DNA of 64,000 nt, from contig NZ_JAVFCB010000012.1 of the NCBI RefSeq assembly GCF_030865425.1, forward strand, positions 1 to 64,000, read 5' to 3'. Position 1 is the first letter of the stretch, and each line of letters opens with the position of its first letter. Source of the DNA: Microbacterium capsulatum. GTDB taxonomy: Bacteria > Actinomycetota > Actinomycetes > Actinomycetales > Microbacteriaceae. The notes under the pieces were generated by a model. The model saw nothing but the letters and a program-made list of their open reading frames with translations. It had not been told where the DNA came from and ran no database searches. Below, piece by piece: positions 45,957 to 54,630 of this stretch. A program made the position numbers and the translations under genes.

Positions 45957-46178
45957 CTAGTCGACGGCTTCGCGCTGGGTGCGGATGAACGTGCGGTCGC
46001 CGTCGCTGAGCCGTGCCAGCGGGTCGACGCCCGTGCCGACGATCTGTTCGATCTCGGCGCGCACGTCATCCGGCACGTGACCGTCGGGGTCCTCCTCGAG
46101 CTTGCTCTTGGAGGGTGCCGAGAGGTGCGGCCACCACAGGTGGACCTCGGGCAGCAGGTGGATCTCGGGAAGAGACAT
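45957..46178 (-). CDS. 73-aa hypothetical protein
   Basis: Starts MSLPEIHLLPEVHLWWPHL and continues with an acidic helical part ending REAVD. AGAAGGAA lies just before the ATG. The His/Trp-rich start has no motif I recognise. It is next to the DUF7882 gene and in the same direction, so cotranscription is possible. Confidence 0.55.
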   Translation of the reverse strand: MSLPEIHLLPEVHLWWPHLSAPSKSKLEEDPDGHVPDDVRAEIEQIVGTGVDPLARLSDGDRTFIRTQREAVD

Positions 46179-46293
46179 GATTCCTTCTTTCTGGCCGTCG
46201 TGCCGGTTCAGGGCGGCGGGATCGGCGGCTCGACGGCGTCGGTGCCCTCGACGCCGTGCGAGAACCGCGCACCCGGAGGCCCGAGACGTGTCA

Positions 46294-46632
46294 TCATGGC
46301 TCCGCAAGGGCGTGGGTCCCGCCGCTCGCACTCAGGACGTGCTCGCGCTTGAGTGCGATGCCGCCGGACGTGTTGGCGGAGTTGGCGAGGTCGTTGATCA
46401 GCTCGGGATCGAGTTCCGGCGGCTCCGGCTCGTCGAAGACGAAGCGCAGCGGGATCGCCGGGTTCAGCCAGATCGTGGTCCGGCCGGTCGGCTCGTCCTG
46501 CCCGTGCTGGAAGGAGAGCGTGAAGCTCTCGTTCCTGCGGAGCTTGGTGGCGATGACGACCTTGAGGTGTGCGAGCACGCGGTCGTCGATGTGGATCGGC
46601 GACTCGGCGCCGCCGTAGTACACGATTCCCAT
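46294..46632 (-). CDS. DUF7882-type small protein A
   Basis: 112-aa protein. Core pattern DRVLAHLKVVIATKLRRNES, then WLNPAIPLRFVFDEPEPPEL and ANTSGGI. It is very close to the third copy at 48338. Such proteins are often labelled ATP-dependent DNA ligase in databases, but no nucleotidyltransferase motif (KxDG) or suitable length exists here. AGGAG is 7 nt before the ATG. Function unknown. Confidence 0.75.
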   Translation of the reverse strand: MGIVYYGGAESPIHIDDRVLAHLKVVIATKLRRNESFTLSFQHGQDEPTGRTTIWLNPAIPLRFVFDEPEPPELDPELINDLANSANTSGGIALKREHVLSASGGTHALAEP

Positions 46633-46786
46633 CTCGGTCTCCTGTTCCGACCTGCCTGTGGCCAGACTCTCGCACGGAATGCGGGAGGATCCTCCCGGGG
46701 CGACGGTCCGCGAGGGCCGCCGATCCCGGGCATGATGATGTCGAGGGGGACGTTACTCGGGGAACGATGAAGGAGGCTGTGAAGAG

Positions 46787-47125
46787 ATGGGAAGGTTCAC
46801 CTACGAGGGGCAAACCCACGCCGACCTCGACGATCGCGCACTCGCTCACCTGCAGATGGTGATCTCGAACAAGCTGCGCCGTGGCGAGCCCTTCTATTTC
46901 ACGTGGAAGGACGACCCGAGCGTCGGCCACGGCCGGACGGCGGTCTGGGTGCATCCCGCCTGCAACATGGTCTTCAGCTACCACGGCAGTCGACGTCCGC
47001 CGCTGAACCGGCTCTGGATCGACGCACTCAGCCAGCTCGCGAACACACCCGCCGGTCTCCGGCTGGTGCCCGAGCCGACGACCACGGTCGAGATGCAGAT
47101 CGACGGCGACGGCGTCGGACAGTAA
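46787..47125 (+). CDS. DUF7882-type small protein B
   Basis: 112-aa paralogue with the same scheme: DRALAHLQMVISNKLRRGEP, FYFTWKDDPSVGHGRTAVWVHP, ANTPAGLRLVPEP. It is the more divergent of the three. GAAGGAGG lies about 10 nt before the ATG. It is divergent from copy A and lies upstream of the AraC gene. Function unknown. Confidence 0.75.
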   Translation: MGRFTYEGQTHADLDDRALAHLQMVISNKLRRGEPFYFTWKDDPSVGHGRTAVWVHPACNMVFSYHGSRRPPLNRLWIDALSQLANTPAGLRLVPEPTTTVEMQIDGDGVGQ

Positions 47126-47284
47126 CCCCGGCGGCGGGAGCCCGCAGCAGTCCCTGCGGTCGCGGAACCGGATCGGCCGGATCGGAGCCGCGCCCGGCCG
47201 GAACGGAGACAATGGAAGACTCTGGATCCCCGGAGTCTCCGTTGCCCGCCGCCCTCCGAGGCTGCCCCGCTCCGAAGGATGCCC

Positions 47285-48217
47285 ATGCCCGAGATCGTCC
47301 GATTCCACTCGCGCGACCGTGCGACGGTGGAGAGCACGTGGTCGCAGTTCGCGCCGTCCGCGCGACTGCACCGGGTGGATCCCGACCTCCGCTTCGACTG
47401 GCGCTCCGCCGCCCTCGACCGGGTGTCGATCGTCGAGTACCGCCTGACCGCCGCCGTCCGCTCGTCCATCCGGCCCGAGGGGCAGCTGTTCGCGTGCGCC
47501 GTGGGCTTCCTCCACGGCTCCCTCCGCAGCGGCCGCCAGGAGCTCGACGCCGGCCGGCCGTGGATCAGCGACGGCCGCGAGGTCGTGGCCGACCGAGAGG
47601 GCGCCGCGAATGTGAAAGCCCTCGTGTTCGACCCGGGCTGGGCGCAGGAGACCGCGCGGCGGATCACCGGCGACGATCGCCTGCGGCTGCAGGTCACCGA
47701 CTCGGCGCCGAGCGACCTGGCGGCGGCCGCGCACTGGTCTCGGGCCGTCACCCATCTGGGTGCGGAGGCCGCCGCGACGGGAGGGAACCCGCTCATCGAG
47801 GCCGAGCTGGCTCGGCACGCCCTGATGACGACGCTCGCCGTGTTCCCCACCACGGTGCACGGTCGCGATGACCGCACGCCGCAGACCTCGGCCGCACCCG
47901 TCACGGTGCGTCGGGCGATCGCGTTCATGGAGGAGCACGCCCACGAGCCGATCACGATCGACGACGTCGCCCACGCGGTGCACATCTCGACCCGCGGCCT
48001 GCAGTACGCGTTCCGGCGCGCGCTCGGGATCACGCCCAGGCAGCATCTGGCGAGGGTTCGGCTGGACGGGGCGCACCGCGATCTGCTGCGCGCGGATCCG
48101 GGCGAGACCGTCGCCGGCATCGCTCGGCGCTGGGGGTTCTCGCATCCGTCGCGGTTCACCGCCGAGTACCGTCGGGTCCACGGCTGCCCGCCCGGACAGG
48201 CGCTGCGCAGCCGGTGA
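47285..48217 (+). CDS. AraC-family regulator
   Basis: About 310 aa. The C-terminal double HTH (about 220-305) has ITIDDVAHAVHISTRGLQYAFRRALGITPRQHLARVRL and the second motif VAGIARRWGFSHPSRFTAEYRRVHG. The N-terminal about 170 residues are a probable AraC-binding-like sensor. ATG 47285 has GAAGG 6 nt upstream; an ATG at 47279 is too close to it. A repeat AGACTC/GAGTCT (47217-47238) lies upstream. It may regulate the flanking DUF7882 genes. Confidence 0.88.
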   Translation: MPEIVRFHSRDRATVESTWSQFAPSARLHRVDPDLRFDWRSAALDRVSIVEYRLTAAVRSSIRPEGQLFACAVGFLHGSLRSGRQELDAGRPWISDGREVVADREGAANVKALVFDPGWAQETARRITGDDRLRLQVTDSAPSDLAAAAHWSRAVTHLGAEAAATGGNPLIEAELARHALMTTLAVFPTTVHGRDDRTPQTSAAPVTVRRAIAFMEEHAHEPITIDDVAHAVHISTRGLQYAFRRALGITPRQHLARVRLDGAHRDLLRADPGETVAGIARRWGFSHPSRFTAEYRRVHGCPPGQALRSR

Positions 48218-48337
48218 CGGCCGCCGGCTGTGACAGTTCCCGCACAATCGGTTCGGCTGGTGTCCTCGCGCCGCCCGTCACGCGTCCCCGCCATTCACGC
48301 GCGACGTACGGTCATCGGGAGCAGAGGACGGACACGG

Positions 48338-48694
48338 ATGGGACTCATCTACTACGGCGCGGGATCCGATCCGATCCGCATCGAGGATCGCACGCTGGCG
48401 CACCTGAAGGTCGTGATCGCGACCAAGCTGCGGCGGAACGAGAGCTTCACCCTGTCCTGGCGGCACGAGGAGGGACAGGAGCGCGGGCGGGAGACGCTGT
48501 GGCTGCATCCGTCGATCCCGCTGCGGTTCGTGTTCGACGAGCCGGAACCGCCGGAGCTCAGCGGCGAATGGCTGCGCGCCCTCGCCGGCTCCGCGAACAG
48601 CACCGGCGGGATCCAGCTGCTGCCCGAGCACATGAGTGCGCGGGACGCGGAGGACGCGGCCGAGGGTGACGAGGAACCTTCCCTCGTGCTGTGA
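48338..48694 (+). CDS. DUF7882-type small protein C
   Basis: 118-aa paralogue nearly identical in its core to copy A: LAHLKVVIATKLRRNESFTL and PLRFVFDEPEPPEL. The acidic C-terminal tail is longer. It lies 120 bp after the AraC gene. Function unknown. Confidence 0.75.
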   Translation: MGLIYYGAGSDPIRIEDRTLAHLKVVIATKLRRNESFTLSWRHEEGQERGRETLWLHPSIPLRFVFDEPEPPELSGEWLRALAGSANSTGGIQLLPEHMSARDAEDAAEGDEEPSLVL

Positions 48695-48766
48695 CAGGCC
48701 CCCGACGTCGACCCTATGAGTCCCCTAAAGACCGTGACCTAAACGTTGCATTCGTTACCCGGCCGT

Positions 48767-48880
48767 TATACAGTGATCGCACGGTGAAAGTTTTGCTGTG
48801 GCTTTCACCGCATGTGATTGCAGGACACTCTTGGTGCAAGGGACAAAGGCCGGTCGGGAGCCTCTCCGACCGGCCTTTAC
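48767..48880 (+). ncRNA. candidate small RNA
   Basis: The 229-bp gap before the MarR gene holds a possible -10 (TATACA, 48767-48772), a 9-bp stem CGGTGAAAG/CTTTCACCG (48782-48790/48802-48810) with 11-nt loop, and a 13-bp stem AAAGGCCGGTCGG/CCGACCGGCCTTT (48845-48857/48866-48878) that looks like a terminator. A TTGCAT at 48746 is 15 nt before the -10, a short spacer. The ORF here has no convincing start or coding pattern. An RNA of about 100 nt, or an attenuator for marR, is likely. Confidence 0.5.
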
Positions 48881-48923
48881 TGTGTGTTGCGGCCGTCGGC
48901 GCCCGGATGGATAGTCTGGTGCG

Positions 48924-49355
48924 ATGAGCGATCGGAAGCTGGCCCTGGCGGCCTGGGAGAGCCTCTTCCGCGCACAGCACGAGATCTTCACGGAGATGTC
49001 CGAGGACTTCGACAGCACCGCACTATCCACCGCCGAGTACGACGTGCTGCTCACCGTGACGCGCTTCGAGAGCCGCACCGCGCGCCTGCGCGACGTCACC
49101 GCGAACATGCTCATCAGCCAGCCGAGCGTGTCCCGGCTCGTCGACCGCATGGTCGCGCGCGGGCTGCTCGAGAAGTGCCAGGATCCCGAGGACGGACGCG
49201 GATCCCTGGTCCACGCCACGGAGGCGGGCACACGGGCGTTCCGGCAGATCGCGACCGTGCACGGCCGCTCGATCGCCGTGCGGATGTCGCGCCTGAGCGA
49301 CGACGAGCTGCGACAGCTGACCGCACTCACGGAGAAGCTGCGCAAGAGCAGCTGA
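48924..49355 (+). CDS. MarR-family regulator
   Basis: 143-aa dimeric winged-helix protein: LSTAEYDVLLTVTRFESRTARLRDVTANMLISQPSVSRLVDRMVARGLLEK then DGRGSLVHATEAG wing. TAGTCT lies 6 nt before the ATG (leaderless). The ligand and target are unknown; a perfect palindrome follows the gene. Confidence 0.88.
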   Translation: MSDRKLALAAWESLFRAQHEIFTEMSEDFDSTALSTAEYDVLLTVTRFESRTARLRDVTANMLISQPSVSRLVDRMVARGLLEKCQDPEDGRGSLVHATEAGTRAFRQIATVHGRSIAVRMSRLSDDELRQLTALTEKLRKSS

Positions 49356-49361
49356 CACCGA

Positions 49362-49389
49362 GCCTCTTCGGATATATATCCGAAGAGGC
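49362..49389. repeat. 28-bp perfect palindrome after marR
   Basis: GCCTCTTCGGATAT at 49362-49375 is followed without spacer by its complement to 49389. In RNA it would form a 12-bp stem with a TATA loop, 6 nt after the marR stop, so a terminator is possible. Its symmetry also suits a protein-binding site. Confidence 0.7.
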
Positions 49390-49444
49390 GGTCATCCCCA
49401 TTCGATCCGCACATCAGCGAACCTCGCGGTTGTTCTCACCAAAT

Positions 49445-49485
49445 TAGAACAAATCATCGAATCTATCGACCATTCGGGGTAGACT
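49445..49485 (+). promoter_or_regulatory. leaderless promoter with LexA-like box, DUF222 gene 2
   Basis: TAGAACAAATCATCGA (49445-49460) shares TAGAACA-N-ATC-N-TCGA with the sequence before the first DUF222 gene, and its complement matches the SOS-box core at 9 of 12 fixed positions. TAGACT (49480-49485) is 6 nt before the ATG. TTGTTCT/AGAACAA at 49430-49452 also forms an inverted repeat. Confidence 0.45.
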
Positions 49486-49491
49486 GCTGCC

Positions 49492-50838
49492 ATGGCCGAA
49501 CATCTCACACCACTGCACGAGGCGATCGCGCGCCTCGACGAGGTGTGGGAGGGTGCGACGGGTGCGACCGCCCTCTCCCGGGCACAGCTGATCGCCGCGA
49601 ACGACGCGATCGGCCTGCTCCGCCGCCGCGTCGAAGCGCTGCACGCCGAGGTGGCGGCCGGCATCGCGAGCGAATCCCGCCCCGAACTGGGCGCCGACTC
49701 GCTCGCCAAGCAGCAGGGCTTTCGCACTCCGGCGCAGCTCATCGCGACGACGACGGGAGGATCCGTCGGGGACGCCACGCGTCTCGTCGCAGTGGGTACC
49801 GCGACGGCGTCGCGGACGAATCTCCTCGGCGAGCCCCGTCCGCCGAAGTATCCCGCCGTCCAGCGCGCACTGACCATCGGCGACCTGAGCGCTCCGGTCG
49901 CCGCCACCCTGCTCGCGCTTCTCGAGCGCATGGCGCTGAAGATCGACCCCGACCGCATCCTGGAGGTCGAGGAGCTGCTGGTCGCCCAGTCGGCCGGGCT
50001 CTCCCTCGACGAGGTGCGCCGGCTCGTGACGCGCGCCGAGGCCTGGCTGGATCCGGACGGGACGGCGCCGCGGGAGGAGCAGCTGCGCGCCCGGCGTTCG
50101 CTGTCGATCTACGAGCGCGACGGGATGATCCACCTCGACGGCGCCTTCGACGCAGCCACCGGAGCCCCGATCGTCGCGGCCGTGAACGGCTACGTGACGG
50201 CGATGTTCGCCGCCCGGAAGAATGCGCTCGCCCCCGATGCAGCAGATGCCGACCATCGCACCGTCGCGACGCTTCGTGCCGATGCTCTCAGCGCTCTCTG
50301 CGCGCACGCTCTCGGTTGCGACACTGAGGCACCGGCGCTGGCCGGCGCGACCGTGGTCGTGCGCGTCGACCTCAAGGACCTCACCGAGGGCACCGGGTAT
50401 GCGAGCGTCGACGGATCCGACCTCCCGATCAGCGTCAGCAGTGCACGGCGACTGGCCGCGAGCGGCGGGACCATTCCCTGTGTGCTCGGCACCGACCGGG
50501 AGATCCTCGACTGGGGGCGCGAGCAGCGCTTCTTCACCAGAGCCCAACGCCTGGCGCTGGTCGAACGCGACGGCGGCTGCGCGATGTGCGGACTTCCCCC
50601 GAGCATGACCCGAGCGCATCACATCCGATGGTGGAAACGCGATGCCGGCCCGACGGATCTGGCCAACGGAATCCTGCTCTGCGAGAGCTGCCACCATCGG
50701 ATCCACGACAACGACTGGGAGATCCGCATCGAAGGCCGTGGCAGGCACAGCCGGGTGTGGTTCATCCCACCGCCCGGGGTCGATCCCGACCGCACACCGC
50801 GACTCGGCGGCAGAGCCCGCTACGACCTCGCGGCCTGA
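49492..50838 (+). CDS. DUF222/HNH endonuclease-domain protein 2
   Basis: 448-aa protein: DUF222 helical region (about 10-330), then HNH nuclease domain with CAMCGLPPSMTRAHHIRWW and CESCHHRIHDNDWEI. It is only distantly related to the copy at 38940, but both have the same promoter layout. Function unknown; the family is widespread and multicopy in actinobacteria. Its stop is 4 bp from that of the convergent ABC-2 permease gene. Confidence 0.88.
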   Translation: MAEHLTPLHEAIARLDEVWEGATGATALSRAQLIAANDAIGLLRRRVEALHAEVAAGIASESRPELGADSLAKQQGFRTPAQLIATTTGGSVGDATRLVAVGTATASRTNLLGEPRPPKYPAVQRALTIGDLSAPVAATLLALLERMALKIDPDRILEVEELLVAQSAGLSLDEVRRLVTRAEAWLDPDGTAPREEQLRARRSLSIYERDGMIHLDGAFDAATGAPIVAAVNGYVTAMFAARKNALAPDAADADHRTVATLRADALSALCAHALGCDTEAPALAGATVVVRVDLKDLTEGTGYASVDGSDLPISVSSARRLAASGGTIPCVLGTDREILDWGREQRFFTRAQRLALVERDGGCAMCGLPPSMTRAHHIRWWKRDAGPTDLANGILLCESCHHRIHDNDWEIRIEGRGRHSRVWFIPPPGVDPDRTPRLGGRARYDLAA

Positions 50839-50842
50839 GACC

Positions 50843-51577
50843 TCAGGGCGTGCGGCGCCGGAGCGTCAGCGGGGCGAGGATCAGGAACGCCACCGCGAAC
50901 GCGGCGATGAAGAGCACCGGGCGCCACAGGTCCCAGCCGCTCGTGCCGGAGGTGACCGCCTGGAGCGCGTCGATCGCGTGGCTCAGCGGCAGCCAGTCCG
51001 AGATCGACCGCAGCACGTCCGGCATCGTGTCGCGCGGCATGAACAGGCCGCCGAGGATGATCTGCGGGAAAACCAGCACCGGCATGAACTGCACCGCCTG
51101 GAACTCGGTCTGCGCGAACGCGCTCGCGAGCAGTCCGAGCGAGGTGCCCAGCAGAGCGTCCACGACCGCGACGAGGCCGAGCTGCCAGAGCGGTCCGTCG
51201 ACCTTCAGGCCGCACACGTACACGGCGAACGCCACCGTGATCACCGCCTGCAGCACCGCCATCAGACCGAACGCCAAGGCATAGCCGAGCACGAAGTCGG
51301 CCTTGCCGAGCGGCGTCGTCATCAGCCGCTCCAGCGTGCCCGAGCGGCGCTCGCGAAGCGTCGTGATCGACGTCACCAGGAACATCACGATGAACGGGAA
51401 CAGGGCCAGGATCGCGCCGCCGAACTTGTTGAAGACGCCGGTGGAGTCGGTGAACAGCCACGCGAACAGGCCGACCAGCAGGCTCGGCGCGACGACCATC
51501 AGCGCGATCGAGCGCGGATCGTGCCTCAGCTGGGCGAGCACCCGGCCCGTGGTCGCGAACAGCCGCCGCGGGTTCAT
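50843..51577 (-). CDS. ABC-2 type exporter permease
   Basis: 244-aa permease with six helices and the DrrB-like segment TTLRERRSGTLERLMTTPLGKADFVLGY. The region EFQAVQFMPVLVFPQIILGGLFMPRDTMP is typical of ABC-2 drug/nodulation-type exporters. It overlaps the ATPase gene upstream (ATGA) and forms a two-component exporter. Substrate unknown. Confidence 0.9.
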   Translation of the reverse strand: MNPRRLFATTGRVLAQLRHDPRSIALMVVAPSLLVGLFAWLFTDSTGVFNKFGGAILALFPFIVMFLVTSITTLRERRSGTLERLMTTPLGKADFVLGYALAFGLMAVLQAVITVAFAVYVCGLKVDGPLWQLGLVAVVDALLGTSLGLLASAFAQTEFQAVQFMPVLVFPQIILGGLFMPRDTMPDVLRSISDWLPLSHAIDALQAVTSGTSGWDLWRPVLFIAAFAVAFLILAPLTLRRRTP

Positions 51578-52335
51578 GACGCCGCCTCCGCCCGGAGAGC
51601 ACGACGGGTATGGGCATGAGCCGACTCGTCGCGCGCGATGATCTCCAGGAACGCCTGCTCCGGATCCGTCTTCCCCGTGTTCGCGAGGAGCTCGGCGGGG
51701 GTCGTGTCGGCGACGATCCGCCCGTCCCGCATGAGCAGCAGACGGTCGCAGCGCAGCGCCTCGTCCATCACGTGGCTGGAGACGAGCATGGTCGTTCCGC
51801 CCTCCGCGATCCGCCGGAACAGGTCCCAGAGCTCCACGCGCAGGACCGGATCCAGGCCGACCGTCGGCTCATCGAGCACGACGAGCTCGGGGGCGCCGAG
51901 CAGCGCGACCCCGAGAGAGACCCGGTTCACCTCGCCGCCGCTGAGATCGGCGACGATCTCCCCGGCGTGCGGGGTCAGCCCCACCTGCTCGATGACGCGG
52001 TCCGCCTCGGCGCGGCCGACGCCGAGCACCGACGCGAAGTAGCGCAGGTTCTGCCGCACGGTGAGGTCGGCGTAGACCGCTGCCCCCTGCGTGCTGTACG
52101 AGACCCGGTGCCGGAGGGCGGCGGATCCGGCCGGCTCGCCCAGCACGGACACCTGCCCCGCACGCACCTTCTGCACGCCGACGATCGCGCGCATGAGCGT
52201 CGTCTTGCCGCACCCGGACGGGCCGAGCAGACCCGTCACCTCACCGCGCGGGATGGTCAGCGCCAGGCCGTCGAACACGTCGTGCCGCCCGCGCCGCACC
52301 CGCAGCCCCTCGATCGCGACCGCGTTATTCATCAT
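51574..52335 (-). CDS. ABC-2 exporter ATP-binding protein
   Basis: 253-aa DrrA-like ATPase. Walker A LLGPSGCGKTT, signature LSGGEVNRVSLGVALL, Walker B LVVLDEPTVGLD, and H-loop SSHVMDEA. It drives the permease encoded next. The first ATG at 52335 lies 7 nt after a CATAAT -10, so the mRNA should be leaderless; the ORF continues upstream but without a start of equal support. A palindrome covering this start suits repression by the adjacent TetR protein. Confidence 0.9.
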   Translation of the reverse strand: MMNNAVAIEGLRVRRGRHDVFDGLALTIPRGEVTGLLGPSGCGKTTLMRAIVGVQKVRAGQVSVLGEPAGSAALRHRVSYSTQGAAVYADLTVRQNLRYFASVLGVGRAEADRVIEQVGLTPHAGEIVADLSGGEVNRVSLGVALLGAPELVVLDEPTVGLDPVLRVELWDLFRRIAEGGTTMLVSSHVMDEALRCDRLLLMRDGRIVADTTPAELLANTGKTDPEQAFLEIIARDESAHAHTRRALRAEAAS

Positions 52336-52371
52336 GTGATGAATTATGGATCCACGGGGTGCGGCGGTCAA
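52327..52371 (-). promoter_or_regulatory. ABC-2 exporter promoter and TetR operator
   Basis: On the minus strand TTGACC (complement of 52366-52371), 17 nt, CATAAT (complement of 52343-52348), then 7 nt to the ATG. The palindrome ATTCATCA-TG-TGATGAAT (52327-52344) overlaps the -10 edge and the start codon, so a bound repressor would prevent initiation. Confidence 0.75.
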
Positions 52372-52392
52372 GAGAAGCCCCGTCCCCCGTTC

Positions 52393-52473
52393 GGAAAACG
52401 GAGAGCGGATGACGTCAGGACGGCGTGTCGAGGGTGGCGGAGGGACGCCACGCCGAGGGGCTCTCCGTTTTCC
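52393..52473. repeat. long hairpin between tetR and the exporter genes
   Basis: GGAAAACGGAGAGC (52393-52406) and its exact complement (52460-52473) enclose a second pair CGGCGTG/CACGCCG (52421-52427/52449-52455). It follows the tetR gene and ends in CGTTTTCC, so it may terminate tetR transcription. Confidence 0.6.
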
Positions 52474-52520
52474 AGCGGTGTCGGGCGCGCCGGGGCGCAG
52501 CGACCGGCAGCACCGCCGGC

Positions 52521-53108
52521 TCACTCGAACAGGTACCGCTGCAGCGTCGGGCCGACCCGGGCCACCAGCTCGTCGATCGGGGCGTCGGCGATCGGCGGCA
52601 GCCGCACCACGTACCGAGTCATCAGCAGGCCCGCCATCTGCGAGGCGGCGAGGGTGGCGCGCAGCGCCGCATCGGGCGTGCCGAGCGTGCCGGCGATGCG
52701 GCCGATCAGCTCCCGGGAGAGGAACCCGATGAGCGGCTGCGACATGACCTTCGACCCGACGGCGACCCGGATCACGGTGACGCCGCGGCGGCGCACCTCG
52801 GGCCGTTCGAACGCCTCGAGCACGTACCGCACCAGGCGTTCGCCGACCTGATCGCGCGGACCCTGCAGGATCGCCGGCACGTCGATGTCCGGGCGCAGCG
52901 GGATCCCGATGACCTCGGCGAACAGATCAGCCTTCGCGCCGAAGTAGTGGTGCACGAGCGCGGAGTCGACCCCCGCCCGCGACGCGATCGCCCGGATCGT
53001 CGCACCGTCGTAGCCGTGCTCGCCGAACTCGTGCTCGGCCGCGGCGACGATGAGGTCCCGGGATCCGGACTCCCCCTTCGGGCGCCCGCGGCGGCGTGCG
53101 GTGGTCAT
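52521..53108 (-). CDS. TetR-family regulator of the ABC-2 exporter
   Basis: 195-aa TetR protein. HTH at about 15-65: AAEHEFGEHGYDGATIRAIASRAGVDSALVHHYFGAKADLF. It has the C-terminal domain (TetR_C_17-like, ending PTLQRYLFE) found with exporter regulators. It follows sdaA by 4 bp and should be read with it, yet its likely target is the exporter operon downstream, which has a palindrome at its start. Confidence 0.87.
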   Translation of the reverse strand: MTTARRRGRPKGESGSRDLIVAAAEHEFGEHGYDGATIRAIASRAGVDSALVHHYFGAKADLFAEVIGIPLRPDIDVPAILQGPRDQVGERLVRYVLEAFERPEVRRRGVTVIRVAVGSKVMSQPLIGFLSRELIGRIAGTLGTPDAALRATLAASQMAGLLMTRYVVRLPPIADAPIDELVARVGPTLQRYLFE

Positions 53109-53112
53109 GGCC

Positions 53113-54630
53113 TCAGCATTCGATGACGTTGACGGCGAGACCGCCCTCGCTCGTCTCCTTGTACTTCGTCGACATGTCCAGGCCCGTCTGCCGCATGGTC
53201 TCGACGACCGCGTCGAGGGAGACGTAGTGCTGGCCGTCGCCGCGCAGCGCGAGCCGGGCGGCGGTCACCGCGGTCGACGCGGCGATCGCGTTGCGCTCGA
53301 TGCACGGGATCTGCACGAGTCCGCCGATCGGGTCGCAGGTGAGGCCGAGGTGGTGCTCCATCGCGATCTCCGCGGCGTTCTCGATCTGCCGGTTCGTGCC
53401 GCCCATGACCGCGGTGAGGCCGCCGGCTGCCATCGCGCACGCGGATCCGACCTCGGCCTGACAGCCGCCCTCGGCGCCCGAGATCGACGCGTTCGCCTTG
53501 AACAGGGATCCGAGCGCGGTCGCGGTGAGCAGGAACCGGCGGATGCCGCGGCGACGGTTCGCCTCGGCAAGCTCTTCGGGGTCTTCGAGCGCGCCGACCG
53601 CGACGAGCGAGGCCTCCGCCCCGAATCCCAGCAGCGCGCTGCCGACGAGCTCGCCGTACGGGGTGACCGCGTTGCCGGCGCCAAGACCGGAGTCGGCGAG
53701 GAAGCGCCACCAGTACATCGCGACGGCCGGGAGGATCCCGGCGGCGCCGTTCGTGGGCGCGGTGACGACGCGGCCGCCCGCGGCGTTCTCCTCGTTCACG
53801 GCGAGTGCGAAGGCGCCGAGCCACTCGCCGGGGACGGCGGGGTGTCCTTCCGCCTCGACCTCGTCGAGCTGGGCGCGGATCGCGCCGGCGCGGCGCTTGA
53901 CCTTGAGGATGCCGGGCAGGGTGCCCTCGGCGTTCAGACCCGCTTCGACGCAGGCGGACATCGCGTTCCAGATCGCGTCGAGCCCGGCGGCGACCTCCTC
54001 CTCGCTGCGCAGCGCGGTCTCGTTGCGGCGGGCGAGCTCGGCGATCGTGAGGCCGTTCTCGTCGCACAGCTCGAGCATCGAGGCGGCGTCCCGGTAGGCG
54101 AAGGGGAACGAGGCGGCCCCGCCCTTCGACGAGCTCAGGGACCGGTCGTTCTCCTCGCCGTCGCGGCGGATGAAGCCGCCGCCGATCGAGTAGTAGGTCT
54201 CCTGTGCGAGGTGGATCCCGTCGGCGTCGAGGGCGCGCAGGGTCATCGCGTTGGGGTGGCCGGGCAGGCGGGTGCGCGGCTCGAAGGTGATGTCGTCCTT
54301 GACGAAGACGATGTCGTGCTCGCCGTTCAGCGGGAGCGAGGATCCGTCGGTCCAGTCCGACCAGGCACGGCGCACGTCGTCCGGGTCGCAGGACTCGGGC
54401 GCGAGGCCGCGCAGGCCCGCGACCACCGCGTCCGGCGTGCCGTGGCCGAGGCCGGTGGCGCCGAGGGATCCGTACAGCGAGCAGGTGACCCGGGCGACCC
54501 GGTCGAGCAGGCCCGCGGCGGCGATCCGGGCCGCGAAGTCGTGCCCGGCGCGCATCGGACCGACGGTATGGGAGCTCGAGGGCCCCACGCCGATGGAGAA
54601 GAGGTCGAAGGCCGAGACGTACGCTGTCAC
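53113..54630 (-). CDS. sdaA: L-serine ammonia-lyase
   Basis: Single-chain iron-sulfur serine deaminase, 505 aa, converting L-serine to pyruvate and ammonia. The beta domain starts [20 protein letters not shown]; the alpha domain has the cluster Cys residues in [17 protein letters not shown] and [19 protein letters not shown]. The GTG at 54630 gives the family N-terminus and overlaps the upstream histidine kinase stop (GTGA), so translation is probably coupled. Downstream a TetR gene follows after 4 bp. Confidence 0.93.
   Translation of the reverse strand: MTAYVSAFDLFSIGVGPSSSHTVGPMRAGHDFAARIAAAGLLDRVARVTCSLYGSLGATGLGHGTPDAVVAGLRGLAPESCDPDDVRRAWSDWTDGSSLPLNGEHDIVFVKDDITFEPRTRLPGHPNAMTLRALDADGIHLAQETYYSIGGGFIRRDGEENDRSLSSSKGGAASFPFAYRDAASMLELCDENGLTIAELARRNETALRSEEEVAAGLDAIWNAMSACVEAGLNAEGTLPGILKVKRRAGAIRAQLDEVEAEGHPAVPGEWLGAFALAVNEENAAGGRVVTAPTNGAAGILPAVAMYWWRFLADSGLGAGNAVTPYGELVGSALLGFGAEASLVAVGALEDPEELAEANRRRGIRRFLLTATALGSLFKANASISGAEGGCQAEVGSACAMAAGGLTAVMGGTNRQIENAAEIAMEHHLGLTCDPIGGLVQIPCIERNAIAASTAVTAARLALRGDGQHYVSLDAVVETMRQTGLDMSTKYKETSEGGLAVNVIEC

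Noticed and set aside
46978..48294. Minus-strand frames opposite the AraC gene
   Set aside because: The plus strand has a full AraC HTH; the antisense product has no recognisable motif.
46294..48694. ATP-dependent DNA ligase identity for the three small paralogues
   Set aside because: They are 112-118 aa and lack a KxDG adenylation motif; the name is a propagated error.
48691..48927. 78-codon ORF before marR
   Set aside because: It runs through two perfect hairpins and a terminator-like stem and has no ribosome site; a non-coding element is more likely.
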